10,567 nt of DNA, taken from NCBI RefSeq assembly GCF_000003605.2, contig NW_003119433.1:16763-27329 (forward strand). The letters are read 5' to 3'. Shown here piece by piece: positions 1-7,375 of this stretch. Source of the DNA: Saccoglossus kowalevskii. Taxonomy: Eukaryota > Hemichordata > Enteropneusta > Harrimaniidae. Numbering within the stretch: position 1 is the stretch's first letter; each line of letters starts with the position of its first letter. The notes below the pieces were generated by a model, which was given only the letters and a program-made list of their open reading frames with translations, had not been told where the DNA came from and made no database searches. The position numbers and the translations under genes were made by a program.

Positions 1-63
1 TAGCAGTGAAAAACATCCTGTTCAGTGTGCGTTTTCTGGGTGCCCTATCTTTGGCAATAAGCA
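1..63 (+). repeat. Probable 3' end of a further LTR copy
   Basis: The first 63 bases resemble the last part of the 5' LTR at 2956-3007. Both begin GCAGTGAAAAACA, share CAGTG in the middle and end in CAATAAGCA or ATAAGCA, after which they diverge. Here the following bases are the long direct repeat; at 3008 the following bases are the retroelement leader. This suggests that an LTR end lies at the window edge and that its 5' part is outside the window. Only short blocks match and they are gapped, so the assignment is tentative. Confidence 0.4.
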
Positions 64-525
64 GGCCGTACACTGTGACACAGTAATATTTACATGCTTA
101 ACTTAAAACAATTAAACAAATGACACAACATTACTAATATCACTTCTAATATATGACCTTTTCCAATTGCAGTTTTTTTTAATTTAATTTTTATCACTGA
201 ATTGTTTTAATATCCCCTAAACACACTGTAGTGCTCTTCATAAAACCAGGGAATAAAAACTGTTTACTGCTATTTTAAACATGTGCACGACCAGCATAAA
301 CAATGGTGTCAGTGCGTTTAGAAGGTGGGTGGATTTTTTGTTCAGTTGTGGTAAATATTTGTTATTGATGACGTGTGTAGAGACAGAATAGTTAATGGTT
401 GGCAAATTATTATGAACGGAATCATTAATTTAACTATATGAAATCAGTTATTCTCACATTTCGAAAAATAATAAAACAGTTTTCGTTTTTGCCAATAGAA
501 AATTATATCCACGTAGTCCAATTAA

Positions 526-940
526 GGCCAGACTTTTATTATCCCTTGTTTCGCGAACCCTCCGAATTAACAGGAGCCGAAAATGAAATAAAAATATAAT
601 TTCTCGCGCCCGCCGACTTATAAGCGTAAAAAATAAAAATGCTAAAAAAAATATTATTTTTATCTTCATTTTTTTACCGCCCGCCGGATAACAAATCCAA
701 GTTGCATTTTCGTAGGAGTGTCATGATCAAAGTACCAAAGTCTCGCAAAGATGAGAAACGAGGGATACATGGAATAACATTTTATTTCATTTCTTCTCTC
801 CGATCAATGATCTCACTTACAATTCTTTGAGAATCACACAAATGTAATAGAAAACAATAATTAATGTTATTTCTTTTCCGCCCTCCTCAAAAAAATTGCC
901 TTATAAAAACTCGCGAAACAAGGAATAAAAAAGTCTGGCC
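526..940. mobile_element. PIF/Harbinger-like MITE, 415 bp
   Basis: The ends are inverted repeats: the left begins GGCCAGACTTTT and continues to CCTTGTTTCGCGA; the right end, reverse complemented, reads GGCCAGACTTTTTTATTCC and then TTGTTTCGCGA. That gives about 30 bp with few mismatches. The element is flanked by TAA on each side (523-525 and 941-943). The homologous site in the right copy of the surrounding repeat (8448-8450, within CCAATTAAGAAA) has a single TAA and no insertion, an empty-site proof of the boundaries. A 3-bp TWA duplication with GGCC-type termini is typical of PIF/Harbinger elements and their Tourist-like MITEs. The interior is AT-rich with GC-rich CCGCCCGCCGG-like patches and encodes no transposase, so it would depend on an autonomous relative. 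Confidence 0.85.
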
Positions 941-1300
941 TAAGAAAGAGAATGTAGGACATTTCAGCAGAAAAAAATATTACTTGTCTATATCTCTAAC
1001 TTTCGGATTATTGATGAAAAGCACATCTAATTGCTAAGGAAATTTCACCTTCATACAAATAAAAACATAAATCAGCAGCCATCAAAGGGACACATTTATA
1101 TGTAACGCCAGGGCTACGTGAACTGGTACTGATCAAAAGGAATAATATTATTGAAAAGCAAAGAACCATGCAGCCGCTCTTAACATGACTGTCATTAACA
1201 CTTTCTGATTCTGCAAGATGTGATACATTTTTAAACGTTACCCGTGACTACACCAACCCATAAATCAAGTTTAAGTAGAAATTATTTAAATAAGGTTATA

Positions 1301-2400
1301 TTTCGTTGATATCCTGGACCAATTTGGTGACACCCGATTCCTATAAAAATGAAAAGATTAGTCCATTTGATGGCTTTATTATATACTGTAAAATCGATTT
1401 ACTCTGGAATGTGTAGTGTGACGGACATTTCCTACCTCCGCCAAGAGGATGTTGGTTGTGAAGCCCTGTCTTCACTCTGTGACACTGTGTTATCATTACT
1501 TATTCTCTAGTTACTTAAATCGGTGATATTTGAGGTTTTTAATAATCGATTGTTGATTATAATTTCGCTTATTTTCTATAGTCATTTTAACAAGATTTTT
1601 GCCGCCGGGATTATGTTGCAAATTATTTTCGAGCTTAATGATACTTTCGGATTCTGGATAAAAACATTTATCCAATCGGTGGTTAATTTCGGCCTATCAT
1701 GTACATTCTTATTCTCGTAACTGTCCTATCATGATAAGCTTAATCCACCAATCGCATTCTTTTAAAATGAAACTTTCCCGCCTGTACTTAAACTATTTAA
1801 TTGACTGTCGTTAGCCTTGTACGAGTAGTAGCAATAAAGTTAGCCATATCGAACACAGACTGTACTACATCATACAATTCAAAAGATGTAACCAATATAT
1901 GTGGTTCCTTTAACAGTCTACTCTATTGTTTTACTCACAGACCCTAAATTTCATGTATTTCTGTAAATCTCACAAAATTGTGCTAGGCATTGAATAAATG
2001 TTTGCAGAAGCAAAAATAAAAAAAATAACATTAAATCCCTACCTAACTATCTAATCTAAATACACGACATTTTTTTATTTTGACTTATGTAGTTATATCT
2101 CTTGTACATAATACGCTTGTAGCTTGTACACTTATACTTACATGTTCTTATTTAATTAGACTTAACGTTCGATTGCATGGATTATATCATGAATTAGCTA
2201 ATTCACAGTTATGTCTGTGGTTTTTTCATGATTTTGATAGGTAAGCGAATATTCATATTAGAGAAGATGACATCACAGTAGTTTTTTAGCCCTGTCTTAC
2301 CCGGACGGGTGTAAGACGTTTTGCAGGATGATGTATTACTTCTTGCAATATTAGGGAGTGTGGGATTGTTGAAGCCAACTGCGCTGCAGCACCTGGGAAT
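1301..2400. other. 1.1-kb noncoding segment unique to left repeat
   Basis: Homology with the right copy runs up to about 1300 (TTTAAATAAGGTTATA against TTTAAACAAGATTATA at 8884-8899) and resumes at about 2400 (ACATTTGTTTGAATC against CATATTTGTTTGAATC). The intervening 1.1 kb has no counterpart there. I see no terminal inverted repeats, target duplication or recognisable protein, so either it was inserted here or the right copy lost it. Inside are two small hairpins: an 8-bp stem TGGATAAA/TTTATCCA with a 4-base loop at 1655-1674, and GTCTTACCCG opposite CGGGTGTAAGAC at 2294-2317. Reading frames here are short, AT-rich and unconvincing. Confidence 0.6.
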
Positions 2401-2585
2401 GCAAACATTTGTTTGAATCTACTACTCCATGGAAAAATGTCCATAATTTCATTAAAACATGCTAAATAAAATTGCCGTTTATTCAGTTTGTCAGCCTTCT
2501 GTATTCTATGTTTTTGTCATATTACCTCAAACCCAGCAAATAGAAGTGTGTATAGAATCATGGGAAGCAACGGTGTGCATTGCCA

Positions 2586-3007
2586 TGTGACAACTGTCAT
2601 AAAGCTGATTGACAGGTCATACTTGTTTTCAACTCTAGAACGACAGTTGGAATCTATCAGGTGTGTTTCAGATTTACATAATAAATGGTGCTTACAACTA
2701 GGTTGCCTACGTGACACAGCTGCTAGCAAGATCACATTCTGATTGGCTCATGTGGAAACCCAGGTGGTGTCCCTAAGTCTGGGCCTATAAATTGGACAGA
2801 CTAAAGACAGTTGAGGACTATCGTTTCAACTATGTATCATGTGTGTTGCTGCTACGATCTTATCAGACAAGTGATACAGGCTCCAACCATCATTCTTTAT
2901 TGACTGCTCTGCAATATCCTGCTTTAAGCGATGCCCTCCAGAATCGTCGGTCCTTGCAGTGAAAAACAAAAACGCCCAGTGTTCTGTTGGAACATTTCCA
3001 ATAAGCA
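2586..3007 (+). repeat. 5' LTR, about 422 bp
   Basis: It matches 7376-7995 in the same orientation over most of its length. Shared blocks include TGACAGGTCATACTT, ACAGTTGGAATCTA, TTGCCTACGTGACACAGCTG, GAAACCCAGGTGGTGTCCCT, CTATAAATTGGA, CTACGATCTTAT and AGTGATACAGGCT. The proposed ends are TGTGACAAC (2586) and AATAAGCA (3007), giving the usual TG...CA. The start agrees with the 3' copy, where it lies just after the end of pol. The end is placed where similarity to the window start stops. It has a CCAAT-type ATTGG (2742-2746) and a TATA box. Downstream, 3008-3176 is a leader; I could not identify a clear tRNA-primer site there. Confidence 0.82.
2786..2792 (+). promoter_or_regulatory. TATA box of 5' LTR promoter
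   Basis: TATAAAT lies in GGCCTATAAATTGGA, a block conserved in the 3' LTR at 7590-7596. An inverted CCAAT motif (GATTGG) lies about 45 bases upstream in both LTRs. Transcription would be expected to begin about 25-30 bases downstream, near 2815-2825. This position is inferred, not shown. Confidence 0.6.
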
Positions 3008-3176
3008 GAAGTGAAGTAGGATTGTGAGTCTGATATGGATTAAATTTTAAGTCTAATAAACATGGTTTTGTCAGACCAGCTCGTACTGCTTGGTAGACAG
3101 TAAATTGCTTTACACTTTCTCAGCATTAATATTGTTAGGTAGATTTGGGTATAAGAGGGAAAAGCTGACTTGATTT

Positions 3177-3990
3177 ATGAGTACAGAGCGTGAGGAGAGA
3201 GAGCGCGAGGAGAGGGATGAGAGAGTAGCCAAAAGAGAGGCTCAAAGCTTGTAAGTTGAAGATGAGGCAATGTAGAGAGAACAAGCCTGTGAAGAAAAAG
3301 AGAAAATAACACAGCATGAACTTAAAATGTCGAGAATGCGTACGGAAGCTAATGGTCATAATGGAGGCTTAAAATAGGTGGCACATTCCATTGTTGATCC
3401 TAGCGGTCCAAAGCTACACTTGTTTGATGAAACTGGAGACGACATGGAAGCAATTATTTTAATATTTGAGCGATTTGCAGCATGTATGTGTCTCCAGAGT
3501 CAATCGATTACAATGTTGTAAAGGCAGCTTTGTTAAAGCCTTATGATATAAATGTAGAAGGTTATAGAAAGAGATTACGAACTAGTAGGACAGAAGGTGC
3601 AGAGAACATTTTGCAATTAGGCTTAGATTAAGTAGTTATTTTGGCTAATGGGTAGAGCTGTCCAGAGTTGATAGGAATTTGATGGAGCTAAGGAAATAGT
3701 GATGAGAGATAAGTTGATGAGTACTTTTGGTAACGAGTTGTCTATTTTCATAGGTGACAGGTTATCCAAGACAGATAAAGAAATAACTTACTAAGCTCAT
3801 AAGCTTAGAGATGCATGTAGACAGACGAGTGTTAACAATATGAAATCTAGCCAGTTTCAACTTTGTACTCGGAAAAAGTCAGTTGTGAAGCATAGGTCAA
3901 AAAGGTAAAGGACAGGGTCGATTTGGTCAGTCTAGGCCAAAGTCAGGCGCTTTTAAATTTGTGGTCATCCAATTCCTCTGCTGTTAGTTG
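3177..3990 (+). pseudogene. gag: Gag pseudogene (Gmr1/SCAN-like)
   Basis: Gag is the structural protein that packages the element's RNA. A frame opening at ATG 3177 begins with a very charged Glu/Arg run (EREEREREERDERVAKREA), a likely coiled coil, then passes stops at 3252 and in the codon following ATG 3267. It continues through KMSRMRTEANGHNGGL, a stop, DPSGPKLHLFDETGDDMEA and FERFAACMCL. The capsid core then continues in other frames: VEGYRKRLRTSRTEGAEN (from about 3556), LSSYFG*WVELSRVDRN, and EIVMRDKLMSTF (from about 3697). A basic Gly/Lys/Arg/Gln stretch (3895-3942) and a lone CGHP (3960-3971) are what remains of a nucleocapsid and zinc knuckle. At least four stops and several frameshifts make it nonfunctional. 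The capsid type is the one linked in the literature to the vertebrate SCAN domain. Confidence 0.78.
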
Positions 3991-4098
3991 CCCTAAGCAT
4001 CATAACATTCCCAAGCCTCAGGTTAAGTGAGCTGCGGTGTTGTGATTAGAATAGTAATGATAGAATCAGTGCTACTTGTATAGTTCACGTAGTCCCAG

Positions 4099-4446
4099 AT
4101 GCAAGTAGGCATCCATGTTTACAGGGACAAGATAGAGTTTAAATGTGGTCATGAGCTGCCAATTAATAGTGTTGCCAGAGTCACAATAGCTAATAGGATG
4201 GTGAGTGGTATGCCTGTTGTTCAAGGCTGTATTAGTAGTACTAAGGTAGAAGTCCTTCATGATAGTGGGTGTAGCTCGGTTGTTGTATGTAGAGAGTTGG
4301 TAGGGGACAGTCAATTGACTGGGGAGAGTCATACCTGTGTGATGATGTATGGTACATGTCGGAAAGCCCCAGCAGCTAGACTATATGTAGATACACCCTA
4401 CTATGTTGGTGAGGTAAAGGCACTGTGTATGAGGACCCCAGTGTAG
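4099..4446 (+). pseudogene. Retroelement aspartic protease remnant
   Basis: The protease cuts the Gag-Pol polyprotein during particle maturation. This open stretch of 115 codons has the active-site triad Asp-Ser-Gly within VLHDSGCSSVVV (GAT AGT GGG at 4261-4269), preceded by hydrophobic beta-strand-like sequence (VARVTIANRMVSGMPVVQG) and followed by LVGDSQLTGE. It retains both catalytic residues and is the least broken part of the element. It ends at a TAG, after which the polyprotein continues as LIISNISG and then shifts frame into the linker. The upstream region (3991-4098) is too eroded to translate. Retroviral-type proteases act as dimers and are about 100 residues, which this length fits. 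Confidence 0.8.
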
Positions 4447-5040
4447 CTTATTATTAGTAATATTAGTGGCTAGTGAGCCCAATGATCCTGATCTAGGTTG
4501 GAAGCTGGGTTTAGCTCATGAGGTAGGGCATGGTGATGTTAGTTCGCCCTTGGGTGATGAACATAATACTCCTTCAAGTGATGGTACTAGTATGGCCTCT
4601 GGTGGAGTAGGTTATTGTTCTTCACGTATTGAGACTAGTGCTTCCGTAGGTAATGAAGCTTATATATCTACTAGTAGACATGCTAGTGTACCCTATATAC
4701 ACAAATGGTGTTTACTAGGTGTTGAGATAAGTGAGCCTTCAGTTACTTGGAGTGGTTGTGAACCCTCCATTGATTCCAGTCAGAATGATAGTGTTGATGT
4801 TGTACAGGTGGTACAGAATAGGGCTCATTAGTTAGCTACGAAAAATAATTATGTAGGCTAATAGTTCCTGAGTTTAAGGAGTTGCATAGTAAGGTTGATG
4901 CTAATGAGGGTAAGAAACCTATTACTGTGAATGCAGTGCTCGAGGCACAGTAGTCTGATTCTACTTTATATCGTGATAGGAAGTTAGTGAGTACAAGTGA
5001 GGAGTTGATCACAGGTCTTAGCAATCGGCAAGGTTTGTGA
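4447..5040 (+). pseudogene. Pol linker between protease and integrase
   Basis: After the protease the reading moves by one base and continues as ASEPNDPDLGW, then an open stretch to the stop at 4829 that is rich in Ser, Gly, Asp and Val with no known fold (SSPLGDEHNT, VEISEPSVTWSG, SVDVVQVVQNRAH). A further in-register piece starts near 4861 (VPEFKELHSKVDANEGKKP) and passes a stop at 4951 into STLYRDRKLVSTSEELI. This low-complexity spacer leads to the integrase zinc finger, as expected for a polyprotein in which integrase directly follows protease. It has no catalytic residues of its own. The assignment rests on position and continuity, not on a domain match. Confidence 0.55.
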
Positions 5041-5610
5041 TGAATAACGGGCTTATGTGTAGTGAGTTTCAGTCACTTAATGTTGACAGAGGAGTGTGTG
5101 TTCCCAATTTGTTGTACCATTGTGTTACCGTGATCAAGTACTATCACTTGCTCTTGAGTCTGTTACGGCAGGTCTCCTGGGTGCTAAGAAGACTACATAT
5201 AGAATAACTCACTTCCATTGGCCTGGTATACAGGTTGATGTTATTACGTATTGCAGGTCATGTGATATATGTCAGAAGACCACTCTTAGGGGTCGTGTTG
5301 GCAAAGTATCATTACTGGATATGCCCTTGATTGAAGTTCCATTTCAAATGATAGCTATTGATCTGATTGATCCGATCCAGTCCAATGACTGCGAGAGGTC
5401 ATAGGTACATTTTAACTGTTGTAGACTATGCTTCACGATACCCCAAGGCTGTGGTGTTAAAGAAAATCACTTCAGAAGTCGTTGCTGATACATTAGTTAG
5501 AATATATAGTCGGGTTGGTGTACCCAGGGTCATTTTTACTGATTTAGGGACACAGTTTGTATAAGACATTATGAGGGAAATGAGTAGAGTATGACTAGAT
5601 TTGCAGGGAC
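5041..5610 (+). pseudogene. Integrase pseudogene, zinc finger and partial core
   Basis: Integrase inserts the cDNA copy into the genome. The N-terminal zinc-binding region reads LALESVTAGLLGAKKTTYR, FHWPGIQVDV and YCRSCDICQKT. Both cysteines of the H-H-C-C finger remain, but both histidine positions are leucine (codons CTT at 5153-5155 and CTC at 5174-5176). The rve core begins with IAIDLIDPI, with the first catalytic Asp at 5360-5362. After a frameshift near 5395 comes HRYILTVVDYASRYPKAVVL, and FTDLGTQFV with the second catalytic Asp at 5541-5543. A TAA follows, then DIMREMSRV, another stop and LDLQGP. The rest of the core, including the catalytic Glu, and the C-terminal domain are missing. 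It lies upstream of RT, the notable feature of the element. Confidence 0.88.
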
Positions 5611-5842
5611 CATATATAACAGAGAGTGAGTATGATGGATTACAGAATGAATGTGAAAGGCATGGTGAAAAATTATCTTGCTAATTTGTTGAAAGCATAA
5701 CATGAAAGAGACAAACAAAATGATAAGAACGTGGTTATGTGTGTGATGAACTGTGTGTGCACTGCAGTTGTCGAATATGTTAGTGACACAATACTGTGTG
5801 ACAGTGGTGAATTGGAGTATTGTCTTGGAAATAATAAAATTG
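5611..5842 (+). pseudogene. Eroded integrase-RT junction
   Basis: A complete integrase would need a further few hundred codons after LDLQ, but only about 230 bases separate it from recognisable RT sequence. Residual open frames read ESEYDGLQNECERHGEKL, then a stop, and MCVMNCVCTAVVEYVSDTI (5731 onward). I could not assign the first to any integrase segment. The second runs in frame into the RT N-terminal extension (GELDIKLVT), so it is probably the linker that precedes RT in this lineage. A large internal deletion removed the end of integrase. Confidence 0.5.
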
Positions 5843-6398
5843 GTGAGCTTGACATAAAATTGGTAACATCTGAATCATTCAGCTCAAAACCATATCATTT
5901 ACCAATCGCTATGACAGATATAGTGAGGTCAGAGGTTAAGAGAATGTTAAAGATGGTTATTTAGAACCATTTAATTCACCTTTTGCCTCACCCATTGTTT
6001 TAGTAAATAAGAAAGGAGTGGGTGTTATGTTTTGCATTGATTTTCGCAAACTCAATCGCATTGCAGTGTTCGATGCAGAACCAAAGTCATCACCTAATAA
6101 CCTATTTTCACGATCAATAGAGTGTCGGTACTTCACCAAAATTGATCAAACAAAGGGGTACTGGCAGATACCCATAAGTTAGGGGGCCAACGTAAAGACT
6201 GCCTTTCTCACATCTGATGGTTTACCTGATGGTTGACGCATGCCTTTCTAGACAATTTTCCCCGTATGATGCGTATTTTGTTGGTATGTCTGGCAGGTAA
6301 AGTTGAGAATTTAATTGATTACATTCTAATTTATTCAAAATCTTGGCTGCAGCATATATAAATTGTACAAGACGTGTTGGCTCGTTTAAGGAAGGCGG
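5843..6398 (+). pseudogene. Reverse transcriptase pseudogene, N-terminal part
   Basis: RT copies the element RNA to DNA. The sequence begins GELDIKLVTSESFSSKPYHL and IVRSEVKRMLKM, then a frameshift near 5955 leads into EPFNSPFASPIVLVNKK, MFCIDFRKLN, VFDAEP and YFTKIDQTKGYWQIP, all standard Ty3/Gypsy RT motifs. The first catalytic Asp is in KIDQTKGYW (GAT 6144-6146). A stop follows at 6179, then TAFLTSDGLPDG, a stop and RMPF; about seven residues after MPF are missing before FPRMMRILL. The YxDD-box equivalent reads NLIDYILIYSKSW: the first Asp is kept (6317-6319) but the second is Tyr (TAC 6320-6322), which would abolish catalysis. The last codons, ARLRKA, run into the inserted transposon. Confidence 0.9.
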
Positions 6399-6647
6399 GG
6401 TTTAGTCTTTTCCACGAAACGAAATGAAACAAAATAAAACGAAACGAAACTAAACCCTAACCCTAACCTTAGATTTTGAACGACCTCAAACATCGTCACG
6501 TCCGTATTTCACAGTGTGAAATTTTCTCAGATATTATTGGGCCAATGAAAAAAAAATGCGAGTTAGGGTTAGGGTTTGGGTTTGGGTTTCGTTTCGTTTC
6601 GTTTCGTTTTGTTTCGTTTCGTTTCGTTTCGTGGAAAAGACTAAGCC
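6399..6647. mobile_element. 249-bp MITE with TTTCG/TTAGGG inverted repeats
   Basis: The ends are long inverted repeats. The left arm starts GGTTTAGTCTTTTCCACG and the right arm, reverse complemented, starts GGCTTAGTCTTTTCCACG; both continue as tandem CGAAA units and then CCCTAA/CCCAAA units, for about 70-80 bp per arm. The unique centre (about 6470-6560) has no coding potential. The 9-bp sequence GGAAGGCGG lies directly on both sides (6390-6398 and 6648-6656; a tenth G also matches if the boundary is moved). Taking out the element and one duplicate rejoins the RT frame as LRKAGLTASPS. A 9-bp duplication with long inverted repeats fits Mutator-like or Merlin superfamilies; I cannot choose between them. 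No transposase is encoded. Confidence 0.88.
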
Positions 6648-6817
6648 GGAAGGCGGGATTAACCGCAAGCCCTTCAAATTATTTTTTTTGGTTTTACTAA
6701 TTTAGGGTTTATTGATCACCAGGGTAAGGTGACATCATTTTGCAAGTCAGATAAAATGGAAGCCATAGAGCTTGCAGCTAGAACCGAAACAATAAAGCAA
6801 GTAGAACATTTTTAGGC
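6648..6817 (+). pseudogene. Reverse transcriptase pseudogene, C-terminal part
   Basis: This resumes the RT frame on the far side of the inserted transposon: RKAGLTASPSNYFFWFY, a stop at about 6699, then pieces of the thumb/connection region (FIDHQGKVTSFCKSDKMEAI and TETIKQVEHF). A T-rich run near 6681-6690 and small frame changes disrupt it. It leads directly into the sequence before RNase H (GMVGYYSKCVPHFAKIS, where a stop precedes GMVGYY at 6813). The identity is secure because the two halves join exactly across the transposon duplication and because the following motif is the standard one between RT and RNase H. Confidence 0.8.
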
Positions 6818-7315
6818 ATGGTTGGATACTATAGCAAATGTGTGCCACATTTTGCTAAAATATCAGCTCATCTCAGTGATTTGCCCAGAAATGGTCGGCC
6901 AGGAAATCTGGTCTGGGGAGAACCCCAGAAACGTGCATTATTGTGTGAGGAACCAATTTTAAGGTTGCCTGGTTTTACTGAGAGTTTAATTGTAAGATGT
7001 GATGCATCAGGAGTTGGGATTGGTGTAGTCTCATTGCAGCAACATGAGGAAGACAAATTTCGAGTGGCATATGCCAGTCGTCAATTGCTAGCCAGGGAGA
7101 AGTCTCATTCTGTAATTTAAAGAGATATTTGGGCATTGCATAAAATTCACCAATATTTATATGGTAAAGAATTTATTTTGGAGACCACCATCCATTAATA
7201 TTTTATTTAAGCAAGGCACAGGGAGTAAACAGTAGATTAATACAGTGGGTCCTAAATTTGAGAATGTTTAGAACTACTGTTACAATATTTGCTTTCAAAT
7301 TATGAGCGATGTAAA
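6818..7315 (+). pseudogene. RNase H pseudogene
   Basis: RNase H removes the RNA strand of the RNA-DNA hybrid. The open stretch starts with VGYYSKCVPHFAKISAHLSD and WGEPQKRAL, then EEPILRLPGF and LIVRCDASGVGIGVV, with the first catalytic Asp at 7001-7003. FRVAYASRQLLAREKSHSVI ends in TAA (7118-7120), where this family normally has Glu. The next catalytic Glu segment is reduced to RDIWALHK, with about four residues missing and Asp in place of Glu. QYLYGKEFILET follows, then a frameshift that leaves DHHPL readable in another frame (from about 7183). A last piece, SDVNLLAVDADY (about 7301-7338), fits the conserved end of the domain and stops with TGA. There is no integrase after it; the 3' LTR begins about 40 bases later. 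Confidence 0.87.
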
Positions 7316-7375
7316 TTTATTGGCAGTTGATGCTGATTATTGAACTGAAAATATGCCATGTTCAGTTTTAACGAG

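Larger units (their letters stand above)
70..2465 (+). repeat. Left copy of long direct repeat
   Basis: This noncoding stretch is homologous, in the same orientation, to 8008-8966. Matching landmarks include AAACAATTAAACAAATGACA (about 107), CCAATTGCAGT (about 163), GACCAGCATAAAC (about 289), CCACGTAGTCCAATTAAG (509-526), GTAACGCCAGGGCTACGTG (about 1102), TTGAAAAGCAAAGAACC (about 1152) and TTGTTTGAATCTACT (about 2409). Identity is about 80% by eye. The copy is broken by two stretches absent from the right copy: the 415-bp transposon at 526-940 and about 1.1 kb at 1301-2400. It also lacks about 35 bp that the right copy has near 8738-8772. No coding potential is convincing. It lies between an LTR-like end at the window start and the 5' LTR, while the right copy directly follows the 3' LTR. 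Confidence 0.82.

Noticed and set aside
454-669. Minus-strand frame of 71 codons rich in Phe and Leu
   Set aside because: It spans the edge of the inserted transposon, so it is an accidental product of two unrelated sequences.
639-830. Open frame of 63 codons
   Set aside because: It lies inside the 415-bp non-autonomous transposon, is AT-rich and matches nothing; the homologous locus lacks it altogether.
2488-2742. Open frame of 84 codons near the 5' LTR
   Set aside because: It runs across the LTR start into the LTR, and the other LTR does not keep the frame.
5673-5855. Minus-strand Ser-rich frame
   Set aside because: It is antisense to the eroded integrase-RT junction, with no motif and no support from neighbours.
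6451-6590. Interstitial telomere or chromosome-end fusion suggested by TTAGGG units in opposite orientations
   Set aside because: The units are symmetric parts of the inverted arms of a precisely bounded transposon with a 9-bp target duplication, so no chromosome fusion is needed.
6476-6700. Frame with a repeated Phe-Arg-Phe-Val-Ser pattern
   Set aside because: The repeats are translated TTTCG arrays from the arm of the inserted transposon, fused to the RT remnant; not a real protein.
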